Assembly: GCA_033064195.1 (NCBI GenBank)
Contig: JARBJD010000220.1
Coordinates: forward strand, 62,001 to 126,000
From: Blattamonas nauphoetae
Lineage: Eukaryota; Preaxostyla; Oxymonadida
Direction of reading: 5' to 3'
Length of the DNA: 64,000 nt
Shown piece after piece: positions 11,801-19,899 of this stretch. The notes under the pieces were generated by a model. That model was not told the origin of the DNA. It did no database searches and saw only the letters and a list, made by a program, of their open reading frames with translations. The number at the start of each line of letters is the position of its first letter. The first letter of the stretch is position 1. The position numbers and the translations under genes were made by a program.

Positions 11801-12392
11801 AGAACACATACTGGAGGAGAACAGGCTCGAGAGAGGACAAAGACTCATTGACTGGCTGGGGTGCCTTGACCGTTTAAGGGGCAGAGGATGGACAGGTCAA
11901 CTTTTGGGAGGAGACTCGATGAGAAATGAGAAGGAAGTCAGAGATCTCGCAGGGGAGCTTATGAAGGAGGCCGGGGTTGAGACGAATAAGTTTACACCAT
12001 ATTCTCTCAAACATGCGGGTCTCACTAAGCGGAGACAGAAAGGATGGACAGAGGAAGAGCTAGCATCTGGGGCGAGACTGTCAGTCAAGTCGAAAGTGAT
12101 GAAGAGACACTATCTGAAACCGCTGGAATCTCCCAACACACTCAGTCTATCTTCATCTCGAATGGAGGAAGCCATATCTCGCCGATCACTGCAGAGTGAT
12201 CTCGAGTATGGTTCCGAAAGAAGAGATGAAGATAGATACAACCCGCCCCCCACCCCAATACCCAAGAGACTCAAGAAGAAGAAAGGAGGCAAAAAGAAAA
12301 AACAAGGACTTAACAGACAAAATGATGACAAAGGAGGAGGGACACAAACATCTCTTCTTCCGGAAAACTCCCAACAGAGTAACAAGGGTTAG
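8739..12392 (+). CDS. DIRS tyrosine recombinase frame (long overlapping frame)
   Basis: An uninterrupted 1,217-residue frame. The first roughly 150 residues (KRMELEAFHLAKLGAGTML, then a Gln/Arg-rich stretch) look gag-related. The middle overlaps the reverse transcriptase frame and is probably not the translated phase. From about residue 840 it encodes a phage-integrase-type tyrosine recombinase: an N-terminal helical domain (YSESTRRQYAGAIRKWIEY), an Arg-containing VRFAEM box near residue 985, YSLKHAGLTKRR near 1,090 and the presumed nucleophile Tyr in KRHYLKP near 1,122. In DIRS elements this enzyme inserts the circular DNA copy without target duplication. A basic tail (KKKKGGKKKK) follows. 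Confidence 0.75.
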   Translation: MYPDAISERIVDKRVLPLNTSLKRMELEAFHLAKLGAGTMLAEPDPVDDRRTLGLMTVKACELVKRANQTRISHVLKIHVDPIDNDRRFGSLTKQRQRIDELQAAAKRKQEARRDAFRSSGQFFRQGPDQGRQYFQQRDFSARPKSRTFVPSQQTGRPQYPHNQYRTRSGQSQNTQQSKSVAKDTSQQRDKLPDKRSGRWDWGKTGQVWSRMASFRTRRSYERGCENRMGRQGTANNYWAPLRTEAFREGEGRAISDDPGGTQGRSDSRGDDERSQMLERNLCVKKERRLMAPHPRLSSSQPTRCTSSFQNGESYCSRDTPETQRLDGLIGSQTCVLTCPNPPRRHGLSRIYSRWKVLSSKNPMFWANLSAPHLHEGDSTRHCPPSSVLQSNRLPRRFPRFRRNRISDKGVNNTSQGMPGRPRVYYQHSKVKDGSSTKHRISWADMGFDKNGSGNQRSEEERTERVGEGENQANQEGRLMSGENNCVSGGKPASNSVRRSTGLLRLSTVGTVEGQSGGPRRMGCDRFTQHGGDLGVKLVDGTTRTSDQEKRRVVSAQNNHDHRCERVGGGGRVGKERWSVGKMANGVWINGGRPLQQLERSDSSCDGIQGRSGKGDDKGGRRRPYSLRQYGHSSKYQQTKFRGFSCGSVQTTLHRSPVQELSPLGRTYSGNGERGCGQAVQNKRCLGFQASKDNIQLDSRRIRHCAIGGCVRHERKRSGGKILESNMGEGSLRDKRPHPELGSRRMRVRFSPNLTGTEGDPEVEGRENNSNRNSSRLVDTDRDRGTLGDVVEDDPPRPNIGSHSGRSDDEGGEEQPPTRPAEGILSGEIWQGIADELGIGDKTMIWMLAGYSESTRRQYAGAIRKWIEYTIERGGNWKDLNQVHVAAFLSDWFDRTHSAASTGGARSALSCLSQILGQEQVGETMLVKQMMKGMRKVCPTKSRYNDIFDSERVETVLRDRWERREDLDETDVIQTITTILVLHHAVRFAEMVQIRREEMRIDSDLERVSVKMRLKTEEEEREHILEENRLERGQRLIDWLGCLDRLRGRGWTGQLLGGDSMRNEKEVRDLAGELMKEAGVETNKFTPYSLKHAGLTKRRQKGWTEEELASGARLSVKSKVMKRHYLKPLESPNTLSLSSSRMEEAISRRSLQSDLEYGSERRDEDRYNPPPTPIPKRLKKKKGGKKKKQGLNRQNDDKGGGTQTSLLPENSQQSNKG
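9037..11250 (+). CDS. DIRS reverse transcriptase / RNase H
   Basis: A 737-residue frame. Reverse transcriptase motifs appear in order: RKKDGSWRRILDCR, ASLDLKHAYLHVPI, FGLTSAPRIFTK, and the active-site AYLDDFLVFA near residue 294. RNase H follows with TTDASEWGVGVV near residue 461, a DNMVTVANINR helix and HIPGTENVVADRLSR. A downstream VDAFATKEN...YAFPP region is typical of the DIRS lineage. It copies the element's RNA to DNA. It overlaps the recombinase frame throughout in a different phase. Confidence 0.9.
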   Translation: MNCRRPQNENKKRDEMLFDLLDSFFDRAPIRGDNTFNKETSQPDRKAGRLFPPSKRGDLNIHTINTEPDQDNHRTLNNRNPSPKILVNSGTNCQTNEVVDGIGGRLAKFGAEWRRFGLEDLMKEGVRIEWDDRGPPTTIGHPFELKLSEKEKDALSLTILEELKDGVIQEVTMNEVKCWNATFVLRKKDGSWRRILDCRRVNQHVAHHHFKMENHTAVATLLKRNDWMASLDLKHAYLHVPIHPDDMAYLGFTHAGKFYLQKTLCFGLTSAPRIFTKVIRPVIAHLRQFFRVIAYLDDFLVFAETESQTRESITHLKECLVGLGFTINTAKSKMDPVQNIEFLGLTWDSIRMEVGISDQKRKGLRESVKERIRQTKRGGLCRVRTIASLVGSLQAIAFVDPLAFFGSRRLVRWKDSLVDRGGWAAIGSLNTEATSELNWWMVRLAHPIRRSVELFQPKITMTTDASEWGVGVVWERNDGQSERWQMEFGLTAGDHSSNWREVTAVVMGFKEGAARGMIREGEDVLILSDNMVTVANINRRSSAVSLVDLFKQLFTEAQFKSCRLWAEHIPGTENVVADRLSRIRDASDFRLRRITFNSILDEFDIVPSVDAFATKENAQVGRYWSLIWEKEACGTNGLIQNWEVEECVYAFPPISLAPRVIQKLRGGRITAIVIVPDWSTLIGIEELWEMSSRTILLGQTSEVTVEGAMMREGKSSRPPGLLRAFLVVRSGKGLQMN
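12141..12235 (+). repeat. DIRS internal complementary region
   Basis: Bases 12,141-12,201 are the exact reverse complement of the element's left extremity and the following bases to about 12,235 are the reverse complement of its right extremity. They are joined at GATC, so this segment is a template copy of the circle junction, the diagnostic feature of DIRS elements. Confidence 0.88.
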
Positions 12393-12496
12393 ATCACTTC
12401 AGGAGGAGAAATGAGGGATTAATTTAGAGATAACCATTCATTATTGCGTATTTTACTCACAATTCACGGGAATATTACTCAGTCTATCTTCATCTC
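12374..12496 (-). repeat. Right inverted terminal repeat of the DIRS element
   Basis: Inverted copy of 7,950-8,071. It starts within the 3' end of the recombinase frame, and about 25 unique bases follow to the right edge at GATC (12,518-12,521). Confidence 0.85.
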
Positions 12497-13228
12497 TTCT
12501 TTCGGAACCATACTCGAGATCAACGACTGATTTGACAGATTCGAAGCTTTATCATGATTTCTCTTTTTCACAACGTAACTGGCATTCTCATCATATTATC
12601 TCCCCTCAACATCATTGGCAAGAAATCCCTGTTTGAGTGCCAACAAGTGAGTCTTTGTCGCGATCGGCCCCTTTTCTTTTCAGACTTTTGGGCCACCCTG
12701 TAGACACTTTGGTTTGATCAATCTGAGATGCTTAAATCGGAGGTGTAATGTGTCTCAATTGTCTTCCATCTAGGCATGGCTGACCGGCACTGACCGGTCA
12801 GTTTTCATCGAAAAGTACTGACGGTCACTGACCGGAGAAATGAGGGAACCCATAATCCAGAGTTACCATTTCTCCGAAGTGGATTCATCGAAAACTGCAT
12901 TTCGCATCGATACCGTGAGTATTCGTGATCTGTCTTCGGATATACAACAAATGTATAATTTTCACTTCTATTCATCTCTTGCTAACTTATTCTTGGACAT
13001 TTTTACCAGTTATAAGTACAAAAGGCAATTATGGGTTGCTCTTTGACATTTTTTCGTATTCTCCAAGTTAAGTTAACACTCTTGTTTTCTCACTTCGGCT
13101 TTTTTTGAATCACAGAGTTTTGAAGAGGATTGAAACACTTTATGAATGAAGTGGGAACGACGCCACTACTCATTGCTGTCATCACTTCTTTCCTCCCCAC
13201 TTCGTGCCCACCAAATCGATGGCAGACT

Positions 13229-13959
13229 TTAGTGGAGGAGCACACGAATGAGGAGTACTCTGACGGGGGAGGGAGAGCATTCGACTCTTGTTTGGTGGGC
13301 GATGGATGGACGAGAGGGGTGTAGGACAGGGCGAGGGGCGAGTGGTGTGAAGGGTGTTGGGGACGGCGTGGTCAGGAGGGGTGGTGCCTTCAGGACGTCG
13401 GGTGCTTCCTGCGGCAGCGAGGGGAGGAAGGGGAGAACGAACGGTGAATTGGGAGTGGTCTGCTTTGTGGGTGGGGTGCGCTCGGCCTGCGGGAGGACCA
13501 CCGAGAGTGGTCGATCCAGCACGTGCTGCGAGTCCGCTGATGGATTGGGATCGACAGCGAGTTTTGTGAAGTGCGGGAGGGTGAGGAGTTATGTTGGGGA
13601 GGGCTGTGTCCGTCCAGGCGACCGTGCTGGAGGAGATTGACGGATCAGAAGAGACAAGCGGGGTTTGGAGGCTGGCTGTGTTCCAAGAACGGTGATCGTA
13701 GTGGGAAGCTTCTGCTCGGCTGGCTGAGAACTCGCCCCGTCCGTGCAGTGCGTAGGAGGGGAGCAGCCGACGAGCTCCGAAGCACGTCAGCTGCGTCTGT
13801 CCTGTCCAGCTGGGGGTGGCGATCAGTGAGGTTGGGAGTGCTGACAGACTCGCCTGTGCTCTTCAGGAGAGAGAGGGGGAGCAGCGCGTGGCTGTTGAGG
13901 TTCAATCGCTGCAGTCCCAAGGTGTGCTGAGCAGGCTGGGCCGGTGTCTTCTCCAGCAC
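13229..13959 (-). other. Pro/Ser-rich frames inside the hAT-like element
   Basis: Reverse-strand frames at 13,229-13,522 and 13,645-13,959 are rich in Pro, Ser and Thr (for example TTPSPTPFTPLAPRPV). The region is GC-rich compared with its surroundings. They may be further exons of the cyclin-like gene or a separate captured fragment. No domain is recognised. Confidence 0.25.
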
Positions 13960-14024
13960 CGCATCTGATCAATTAGGCGAGAGACAATTGAGCACGAGCT
14001 TTGGAAGCGGAGAGTACGGCAGGA

Positions 14025-15320
14025 TCAGCTGTGTTGGGGTGCGGGGGCAGTCGGGTTGGCAAGCGTGGCTGGCGATGGCGCTGGTTGTGTCGGGGAGAAG
14101 AACACGGGCGAAACGCTGGTGCCGACAGGAGGAGTGACAGCAAGCGACGGTGGAAGGGTCGGAAACAAATAAGAGGACGGCTGGATGCCTTTCATCTGCA
14201 GAAGATGGGCGAGCGGGAAGGCGAAGGAAGTTGTTGTGGGGTGCGTCACGGGCGGCAGGGATGACTGTTTGTCAGTGAAGAAGAAGCTGCCTGTTAGTCC
14301 CTCGGGATCATTGGGCGACGACGCAGGTGGGGGTGAACCGTTATTTCCCCACGACAGTGTCTGTTGGACAGATCCATACGATCGGTACCGAAATAGTGAA
14401 TATGATAGGGTTTGGGGCAGAGGATAGAAATAGTGTGCAACATCAAGCGATTTAGTCTGTGGAACGGGCGGGAAAGAGCCAGACTCGGCGGTGATGTGAG
14501 GGGGCGTCGGCGGGATGGCACTGAAGTCTTCCTGGGCCATCAAGAAGCTTTCCCGCTGCGCTTCGAGTTTGTGGCGTTCGCGGTCTTCGCTGAGACGCCG
14601 ACTGGCTGGAATAAACACTTTGGAGTGCACGGTCAGCGAAGACAGCGTCGATATGGAAGAAAACGGAGTGGAGACTGAAAGGAGAGGTTGGGAAACATGA
14701 TGAGAAGCAGAGAGACTTCATAGAACAATGATGAACACACTTTCCAGATTGGAAGGTTGTTTCGTGTCGATCGACAAGTCTGATGACTCCGTTTTGGCAG
14801 AAAGCTGCGAGCCTGCCAGCGGTGGATATACAGTGTCGCGGATCCTGTTGAAAAACTGCTCGAAGTGACAGACGTCAAAGGGGAGCGAGTACACAAGGAG
14901 CGACAGGAGGGTACGCTCCATGTCGTTGAAGATAGTCGGAGCGATGCCTCCGAGGTGGGCGTAGTGCTTGTTGAAGAAAAATTGGTCGTCGAGATACTTT
15001 GTGGAGACAACGGTGCTGAAGGGAAGATGAAAAGGAGAGGAGATGAAACGCTGTGAGGAAGAGGGTGTGGGCGTTGTGAGAGGTGAAGCGCACGCCACAG
15101 TCTGTCCGGAGACACTCGATGTACAAAAGAGCGATCACGAAGCAGAAAGGAGAACAGTTCATTCTCAACATCAGTCTGAAAGCACAGAGGCGATCAAGGA
15201 AAATGAGGTAAAATGATGAAAAAGTGAAAGGAAAGTGCGTACAAATCAAGACATATTGACAGAGATGGTAAGTGCGGTGAGCTTTCGAAGAGCCAGATTG
15301 TGTCGGAGTCTTGGCTTGTG
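14025..15320 (-). CDS. Cyclin-like protein (PHO80/cyclin-U type box), spliced
   Basis: Frame-consistent exons on the reverse strand: 15,253 to about 15,320, 15,050-15,175, 14,741-15,015 and 14,025-14,674, separated by GT-AG introns of 77, 34 and 66 bases, each preserving phase. The spliced product contains LTALTISV, NCSPFCFVIALLYIECLRT, FTSHNAHTLFLTA and STKYLDDQFFFNKHYAHLGG, the helix order of a Pho80-type cyclin box in which KYLDDxxxxNxxYAxxGG is characteristic. Such cyclins bind and activate a CDK. A Pro-rich C-terminus of about 200 residues follows to a stop at 14,025. The first exon and start are unresolved. Splice sites and frame are kept, so the cargo may still be functional or was captured recently. 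Confidence 0.65.
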
Positions 15321-15699
15321 CTTGACTACGAGTCACGACGTGAAACCTGGTCGAGAGCATAAAGTTTCACGATTGCAAAAGCACTCGCTCCGTCAACATC
15401 GTGGAGATCTTTTGGGCTGTGTTTGCTGATCGATTCGTGGTATGTTGGTGAATGTGATGTGTGAGATCAACAATCCCATTGTTGTAGGATATCTCCATGA
15501 TACGGAAAAAGGAGGCTTCCGATCGGCTTCTGCAAGCAAATCTTGATATGTATATCCGCTTGCTCGCCGATTTCTGGATTATAGAAAGTGATTTATAGAA
15601 GAGCTGAGATCTGACCCTTTTAATTATTCCAGGGTGACACTGACCGGCACTTTTGGCCGGTCAGCCATGCCTACTTCCATCACATTTTTCGCCCACCAT

Positions 15700-16720
15700 T
15701 TCATTCAGCTATTTTCACTTTTTTATCGACACAGAGATATATTCTGAGGGAGAGGAAACCGACGAAGCAACATACCCATTTGACAATGCCCTTCAAGATA
15801 TATCTGCTCCATTTTTGAAGAACCTGGAACCAAGTTTGTTCGACCAAGATTTCCCAGCCAAACTCATCACTGACCTCGTTCACTCTTCAGACGGATCACC
15901 TTCTGGCTTTATTGAGAATCTACTCACTCTGCTGTCTTCTCCCCACTCGAGGGTGGTTACAGCTGCACTATCTTCACTGAACTGCACAATGTGCGATTCA
16001 TCGACAGAGATTCAACTTCGTTTCGTTGAAGCAGATCTCGTCGGAAATGTCTTAGCGACTGTTCAACCTCAAACACTCCCAATCTTGGGAAATAAAGCAA
16101 TGTTCGATGACTTAAACATACTCGTCAGAAATTGCATCGATCTCACCCTTCAGTCTTCTGTCACGGAACTCGGCCTCGTGAAATGATCTTTCAGAAGGTC
16201 ATGATTCCATTGTCTCAGTTTCTGATGTTTCTGATCTCAAATCGGAATATCCTCAATCGAGACCTGCTCGATTTCCTCGTGGATCTTTTGAACACACTCA
16301 TCCTCATTGGTCCTTTTCATCTCCCAACATCGGAGGTAGTTCTTGCTTCTCCGATTGTGACGACATTCTCAAGTTGTCTCTCGTTCTTGACAACAAACCC
16401 TCCTCTCTGGATGACTCTCATCAAAATATCCAATTCTCTCATACAATGGAAGACGAAAGGTCCGGAAGTGTCCCAATCTGGGAAACGGACGATCCAAGCT
16501 CTGATTTCAGATGGCTTCGAAGACCCCCTCGAACTGATGACGAAGCGCTATCAGGAAGGAACTTATCGCATCAAGGTTATCGAACAGTGTCAATCCATCT
16601 CAAAATTTCTAGGATCGAACGTGATGAAGAAGACAGGTTGGACTTCACTTGTCGTGTCGAAACCGCCTCTCTCGAATGACTCCACAATGATTCTACGCAA
16701 GCTCTTCCGATGTTAGGAAT
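15700..16720 (+). pseudogene. HEAT/ARM-like family copy 4, truncated at 5' end and frameshifted
   Basis: Family sequence begins abruptly at about 15,740 (YPFDNALQD) a few dozen bases from the MITE edge, so the EPFLNF start has been lost. The first frame runs to LTLQSSVTELGLVK then TGA at 16,186; the second frame resumes with REMIFQKVMIPLSQF and continues through ASPIVTTFSSCL, SGKRTIQALISDGFED and FLGSNV. Compared with copy 1, about 31 bases before HREMIFQ are missing, which explains the frame change. It is the left gene of a two-gene module whose inverted counterpart is 31,593-32,591. Confidence 0.75.
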
Positions 16721-17030
16721 GCTCTGATTGCTTGCACAGACTAAAAGATGCTGAGATCGCCTATAGTCGTCCAGATATGGTTTGCTCTTTTGGGTTCGTC
16801 ATTCTCAACTCCACCATCTTTTAGGATCGCATCGTCAACCATCCTTTCTCCAAACAATTCCTTCCGTTCCTGCATCGTTCATTTTGACAAGATTATCTTT
16901 TCCAATCTCGACTTTTGGACCATCTAAAAAGCACATCTCGCATTTCTCGTCTCAATGGAGTGCACCCCACATTCACGTCTTGCCGCAGCCATCCACGATT
17001 TATTTAGAGTGTGATCTGATTTTGTGTGAA
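16674..17030 (+). repeat. Conserved 3' flank of the multigene family (copy 4)
   Basis: Begins GACTCCACAATGATT and includes TTTGACAAGATTATC and TCTCGACTTTTGGACC, shared with 18,750-19,115 and, inverted, with 29,200-29,560 and 31,220-31,560. It is followed by a second shared block that holds an opposite-strand frame. Confidence 0.75.
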
Positions 17031-17504
17031 TGTTCTCATTGTACGAACTGAATCGTTCCTGACGACGAATCGTCTGTCTCGCTTCCAACAGAATGAGAAG
17101 GGTGTGTCCTTCCAATGTTGTCATTCTCTGATGTTCAGCTGTTCTTTGATGGAACACGATCGGATTTATCTGCACTTAATGTGCTCTTCAGTCACGATTT
17201 CTGGGATTTCTGAACACGAATCGTATCTCGTTGATCTTGGCGACATCACCCTTGAATGAAACACTCCCTTCCTTCAATTGTTTCAATATGTCTTTTTCGG
17301 GACATGAATGTGATTTTTCTCTCTTCGCTGTGAACGAGAGTCGTCGTCTCTCTTCTTCCGTCCATCCGATCCTGAGCTCTTCACCATCCACAATTCGGAA
17401 TGACGGGATTCACCTGCGTTCGAGCTTGCTTTTGGGAATTGACTGTTGCATGCATGCAGATGCAGATTGAGATACTTTCGCCGAACGTGGCATATGCCAC
17501 GCAT
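16924..17504 (-). other. Conserved opposite-strand block B (possible coding remnant)
   Basis: Reverse-strand frames contain NPIVFHQRTAEHQ, LEGHTLLILLE, GSVSFKGDVAKINEIRFVF and SSGSDGRKKRDDDSRSQ. The same sequence, in one longer open frame, is at 30,677-31,246 on the plus strand. Conservation of peptide-like blocks with KEGSV/KGGSV-type changes suggests a former small gene running opposite to the family genes. No domain is recognised. In this copy the frame is split into three. Confidence 0.35.
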
Positions 17505-17647
17505 GAACAGAATCGTTGTGAATAAGGTGTTAATGTCATTATTCTCTTCATCTTGATCACATTTCCGCGAACTATTTATGAATTGAACCCATTTGAGGCG
17601 TGCTTGTCAAAGGGAAAGAACGGTGGGATGATCATCTTCTCTTTTCT

Positions 17648-18712
17648 ATGAACAACGCATGTGTTTCTTTAACCTCAAAAATTGATGCCTGTTTGACTGG
17701 CTCACCGGATTCACCTTCAACAGTGGACAAATTGCACGAACCTTTTCTGAATTTTGATCCAACGTCAGACATATCATTCGAAGAGAAATCAACCGTGTAC
17801 TGTTCGCTGGTTGCCCTGGTGAAAGATGAATATCCATTTGACAATGCCCTTCAAGGCAGAGCAGAACAGTTTTTGGAGAACCTCGAACCGTATTGGGGCG
17901 ACGAAATTCAGGCCACAAGACTTGTGACGGACCTCGTTCCCTCTTCAAATGGATCGCCTTCTGGATTTGTTGAGAGCATTGTCTCTCTGTTGTCATCTCC
18001 AAACTCGACTGTCGTTGCCGCAGCGTTATCGTTCCTTTTACAAACAGGATCTTCATCAGCAAGAGTTAAACTTCATTTCGTGGAAGCAGATCTCATCACA
18101 AATATCATCGCAACTGTTCAACCTCACACACCGCCAATTTTGGGAGATGCTACGATCATCCCCACTCTCATCGGAATCATCGTTGAATCCCTCTCCCTTG
18201 TTCGTCCACATGATGTCATGGACATTGGTATTTCTCCAGTTGACTTAAATAACCATCGTGAAATGATCTTTCAGAAGGTCGTGATTTCATCATCTCAGTT
18301 TGTGACATTTCTGATCTCTAATCGGTACATCCTCAACGAAGACTTATTCCAGTCGTTCATGTTTCTGTTGGTCAGATTAATTACAATATGCCCATTTCTA
18401 CGTCCAGCGTTAGAATATGTTATCGCATCTCCAATTGTGATGGCATTCTCAAGTTGCCTCGCTGACACGGAAGGGTTTAACCTGGATAGGAATCTGGACC
18501 ACATCGGTTTTTCACTATCAGAATGGAAGGAAAAAGGCGCAGAAATGGAAAAATCAGGGAAACAGATTCTGCAAGCTCTGTTTTCTGAAGGATTCGAAGA
18601 CACACTCGAACAGACGATGAAACACGACAAGAGTGTAAATTATGGCATCACTATTGTGATCGATGGTCACTACATATCACAAATGCTGGGATCGAACGTG
18701 ACCGAACGGTGA
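17648..18712 (+). CDS. HEAT/ARM-like multigene family protein, intact copy 5
   Basis: ATG at 17,648 opens 354 residues ending at TGA. I chose this ATG over an in-frame GTG at 17,600 because the related copy at 29,567-30,630 also has Met-Asn here (MNNACVSLT and MNKVCVALN). A short Ser/Thr/Pro N-terminus (SPDSPSTVD) leads to EPFLNFD and the full set of family blocks, ending LGSNVTER. There is no signal peptide or membrane segment; helical-repeat architecture is inferred from the Leu/Ile/Val spacing. This is the best reference copy in the window. Its C-terminal segment (WKEKGAEMEKSGKQ...NHDK-type tail) is nearer to the copy at 31,593-32,591 than to its inverted-module partner, suggesting gene conversion. 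Its function is unknown. Confidence 0.85.
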   Translation: MNNACVSLTSKIDACLTGSPDSPSTVDKLHEPFLNFDPTSDISFEEKSTVYCSLVALVKDEYPFDNALQGRAEQFLENLEPYWGDEIQATRLVTDLVPSSNGSPSGFVESIVSLLSSPNSTVVAAALSFLLQTGSSSARVKLHFVEADLITNIIATVQPHTPPILGDATIIPTLIGIIVESLSLVRPHDVMDIGISPVDLNNHREMIFQKVVISSSQFVTFLISNRYILNEDLFQSFMFLLVRLITICPFLRPALEYVIASPIVMAFSSCLADTEGFNLDRNLDHIGFSLSEWKEKGAEMEKSGKQILQALFSEGFEDTLEQTMKHDKSVNYGITIVIDGHYISQMLGSNVTER

Positions 18713-18749
18713 CCACTTGCATCCCTAAAGACGCGTCGAAGTCCAGTCT

Positions 18750-19115
18750 CTCGAATGACTCCACAATCATTTCTGTGGACTTTTCTCCGATGTTGGGAAT
18801 GATCTGATTGCTTGCGCAGTCAAACCGATTTTACGATCGCCTCTAGCCGTCCAGAAATAGTTTGCTCTTTTTGGTTCGTCATTCTCAACACAACAGTCTT
18901 TTGCTGTCGTTTTGTCGACGTAGCAATCTCCAAAAAAGTCCTATCGTTACTGAACGGTTCATTTTGACAAGATTATCTTTTCCAATCTCGACTTTTGAAA
19001 CATCTCCTAACCACATCTCGCATTTCTCGTCTCATTGGGGTGCACCACACATTCATGCCATTCCACAACCATCTGCAATTTGTCTGATGTGTGCTCTGGC
19101 CTTTTTGTATGTTTC
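18750..19115 (+). repeat. Conserved 3' flank of the multigene family (copy 5)
   Basis: Aligns by eye with 16,674-17,030 from GACTCCACAATCATT to the GTGCACCACACATTC region. Similarity fades before 19,150, and block B does not follow here. Confidence 0.75.
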
Positions 19116-19355
19116 TCTTGATTGTATCAGCAGTGTCTCTTTTGATCTCTCTTCATCTTCCTCCTCTTTGATATTCTCTCTTCATCTTTTTTTTCTTTCA
19201 TATACAACACCAACAAAACCCAGGCATTTGGTTTTTGTCGTCAGAACGCGCTCGCCAGCGAACCTTTCGAACGTTTTCACACCATGTTTTGATTTCCCTG
19301 TTTTGTCTGAAAATACTTGAAATAGTGCCGGTTCAAGTTCCTTAACTGCCACGCA

Positions 19356-19583
19356 ATGTCGAAGAGGATCTGTACGACAAACAATCTCGACCCTTTGAAA
19401 GGTGGAATCACCGAATCGAAGCTGAAAGATTGGATTGTCAATAGAGCAAGAATTCTGACCACAACACAAAGAAAAGACGAAGTGAAAGCTAATATCGGAA
19501 CCAGTGATAATGATTCAAGCCAATACTTGTATTTTCAAACACACGAAAGTCAGTTTGATGTGATCGAACCAAGGGAAAAATAG
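19356..19583 (+). other. Small unrecognised ORF
   Basis: ATG at 19,356 opens 75 residues (MSKRICTTNNLDPLKGG...). It is charged, with no motif. It may be a chance frame or an early exon of the gene that follows. Confidence 0.2.
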
Positions 19584-19899
19584 GATCGAGGAGGATTCAC
19601 AACACAGCGTTCTATCGACACATCAAACATCTACTCATCTATTTCTAGCTCTGAAATACCATGTCCTTCGACAACCATTCAACCACTCCCCAAGTTGACA
19701 ACGCCAAAGCCGAACAAGCAGTTTGACGACATTGTCTTGGCTTCATTTTCAAATACTTCCAGCTCTTTCTTGAAATGATTGTAAGTCGGATATGTGGCGA
19801 CTGCATATCACTGCGCCCAGTGATGCTGAATGCCCTCCTCGTTCTGGTGAATGGTTTGTTTCAAACGAGTTTCAGTTCATCTCGTTGATTCTTTTCACA

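Larger units (their letters stand above)
7908..12521 (+). mobile_element. DIRS-type (tyrosine recombinase) retrotransposon, looks whole
   Basis: About 4.6 kb. The layout is that of DIRS elements: inverted terminal repeats (7,950-8,071 and 12,374-12,496), an internal complementary region near the right end (12,141-12,235), and gag-like, reverse transcriptase/RNase H and tyrosine recombinase frames that overlap, as is usual in this family. There is no target-site duplication; GATC stands at both edges and at the junction inside the internal complementary region. The repeats are nearly identical and the frames long, so the insertion looks young. It looks whole from sequence alone. Confidence 0.88.
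12771..15673. mobile_element. hAT-like DNA transposon carrying a cyclin-like gene
   Basis: Ends are perfect 17-bp inverted repeats, TAGGCATGGCTGACCGG and its complement. The flanking 8 bases CTTCCATC (12,763-12,770 and 15,674-15,681) are a direct target duplication; the uninterrupted opposite arm of the host MITE (7,801-7,811 region) contains CTTCCATC once on the reverse strand, which confirms the empty site. An 8-bp duplication points to the hAT superfamily. Subterminal CACTGACCGG motifs repeat inside both ends. I find no transposase; the cargo is a host-type gene, so the element is non-autonomous and of the gene-carrying (Pack) kind. Confidence 0.8.
7793..15691. mobile_element. Short inverted-repeat element (MITE-like) split by two later insertions
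   Basis: Bases 7,793-7,911 match, inverted, 12,662-12,770 plus 15,682-15,691. The arms are about 118 bases and the interior left after removing the insertions is only about 140 bases (12,522-12,661), so the original element was near 380 bp and non-autonomous. Inside each arm, about 80 bases from the outer end, lies TACAGGGTGGCCCAAAAGTC, which resembles a TA-flanked Tc1/mariner terminus. The true element may thus be the inner part, with the outer 80 bases an older inverted repeat. A DIRS element sits at its inner GATC and a hAT-like element in its right arm. Confidence 0.6.

Noticed and set aside
7908-12521. LTR retrotransposon
   Set aside because: Repeats are inverted, an internal complementary region is present and a tyrosine recombinase replaces the integrase; this is DIRS-type.
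16178-16196. Tiny 17-base GT-AG intron at the copy 4 and copy 6 frame break
   Set aside because: The same bases (GTGAAATGATCTTTCAG) are translated in intact copies, and alignments show simple deletions before them.
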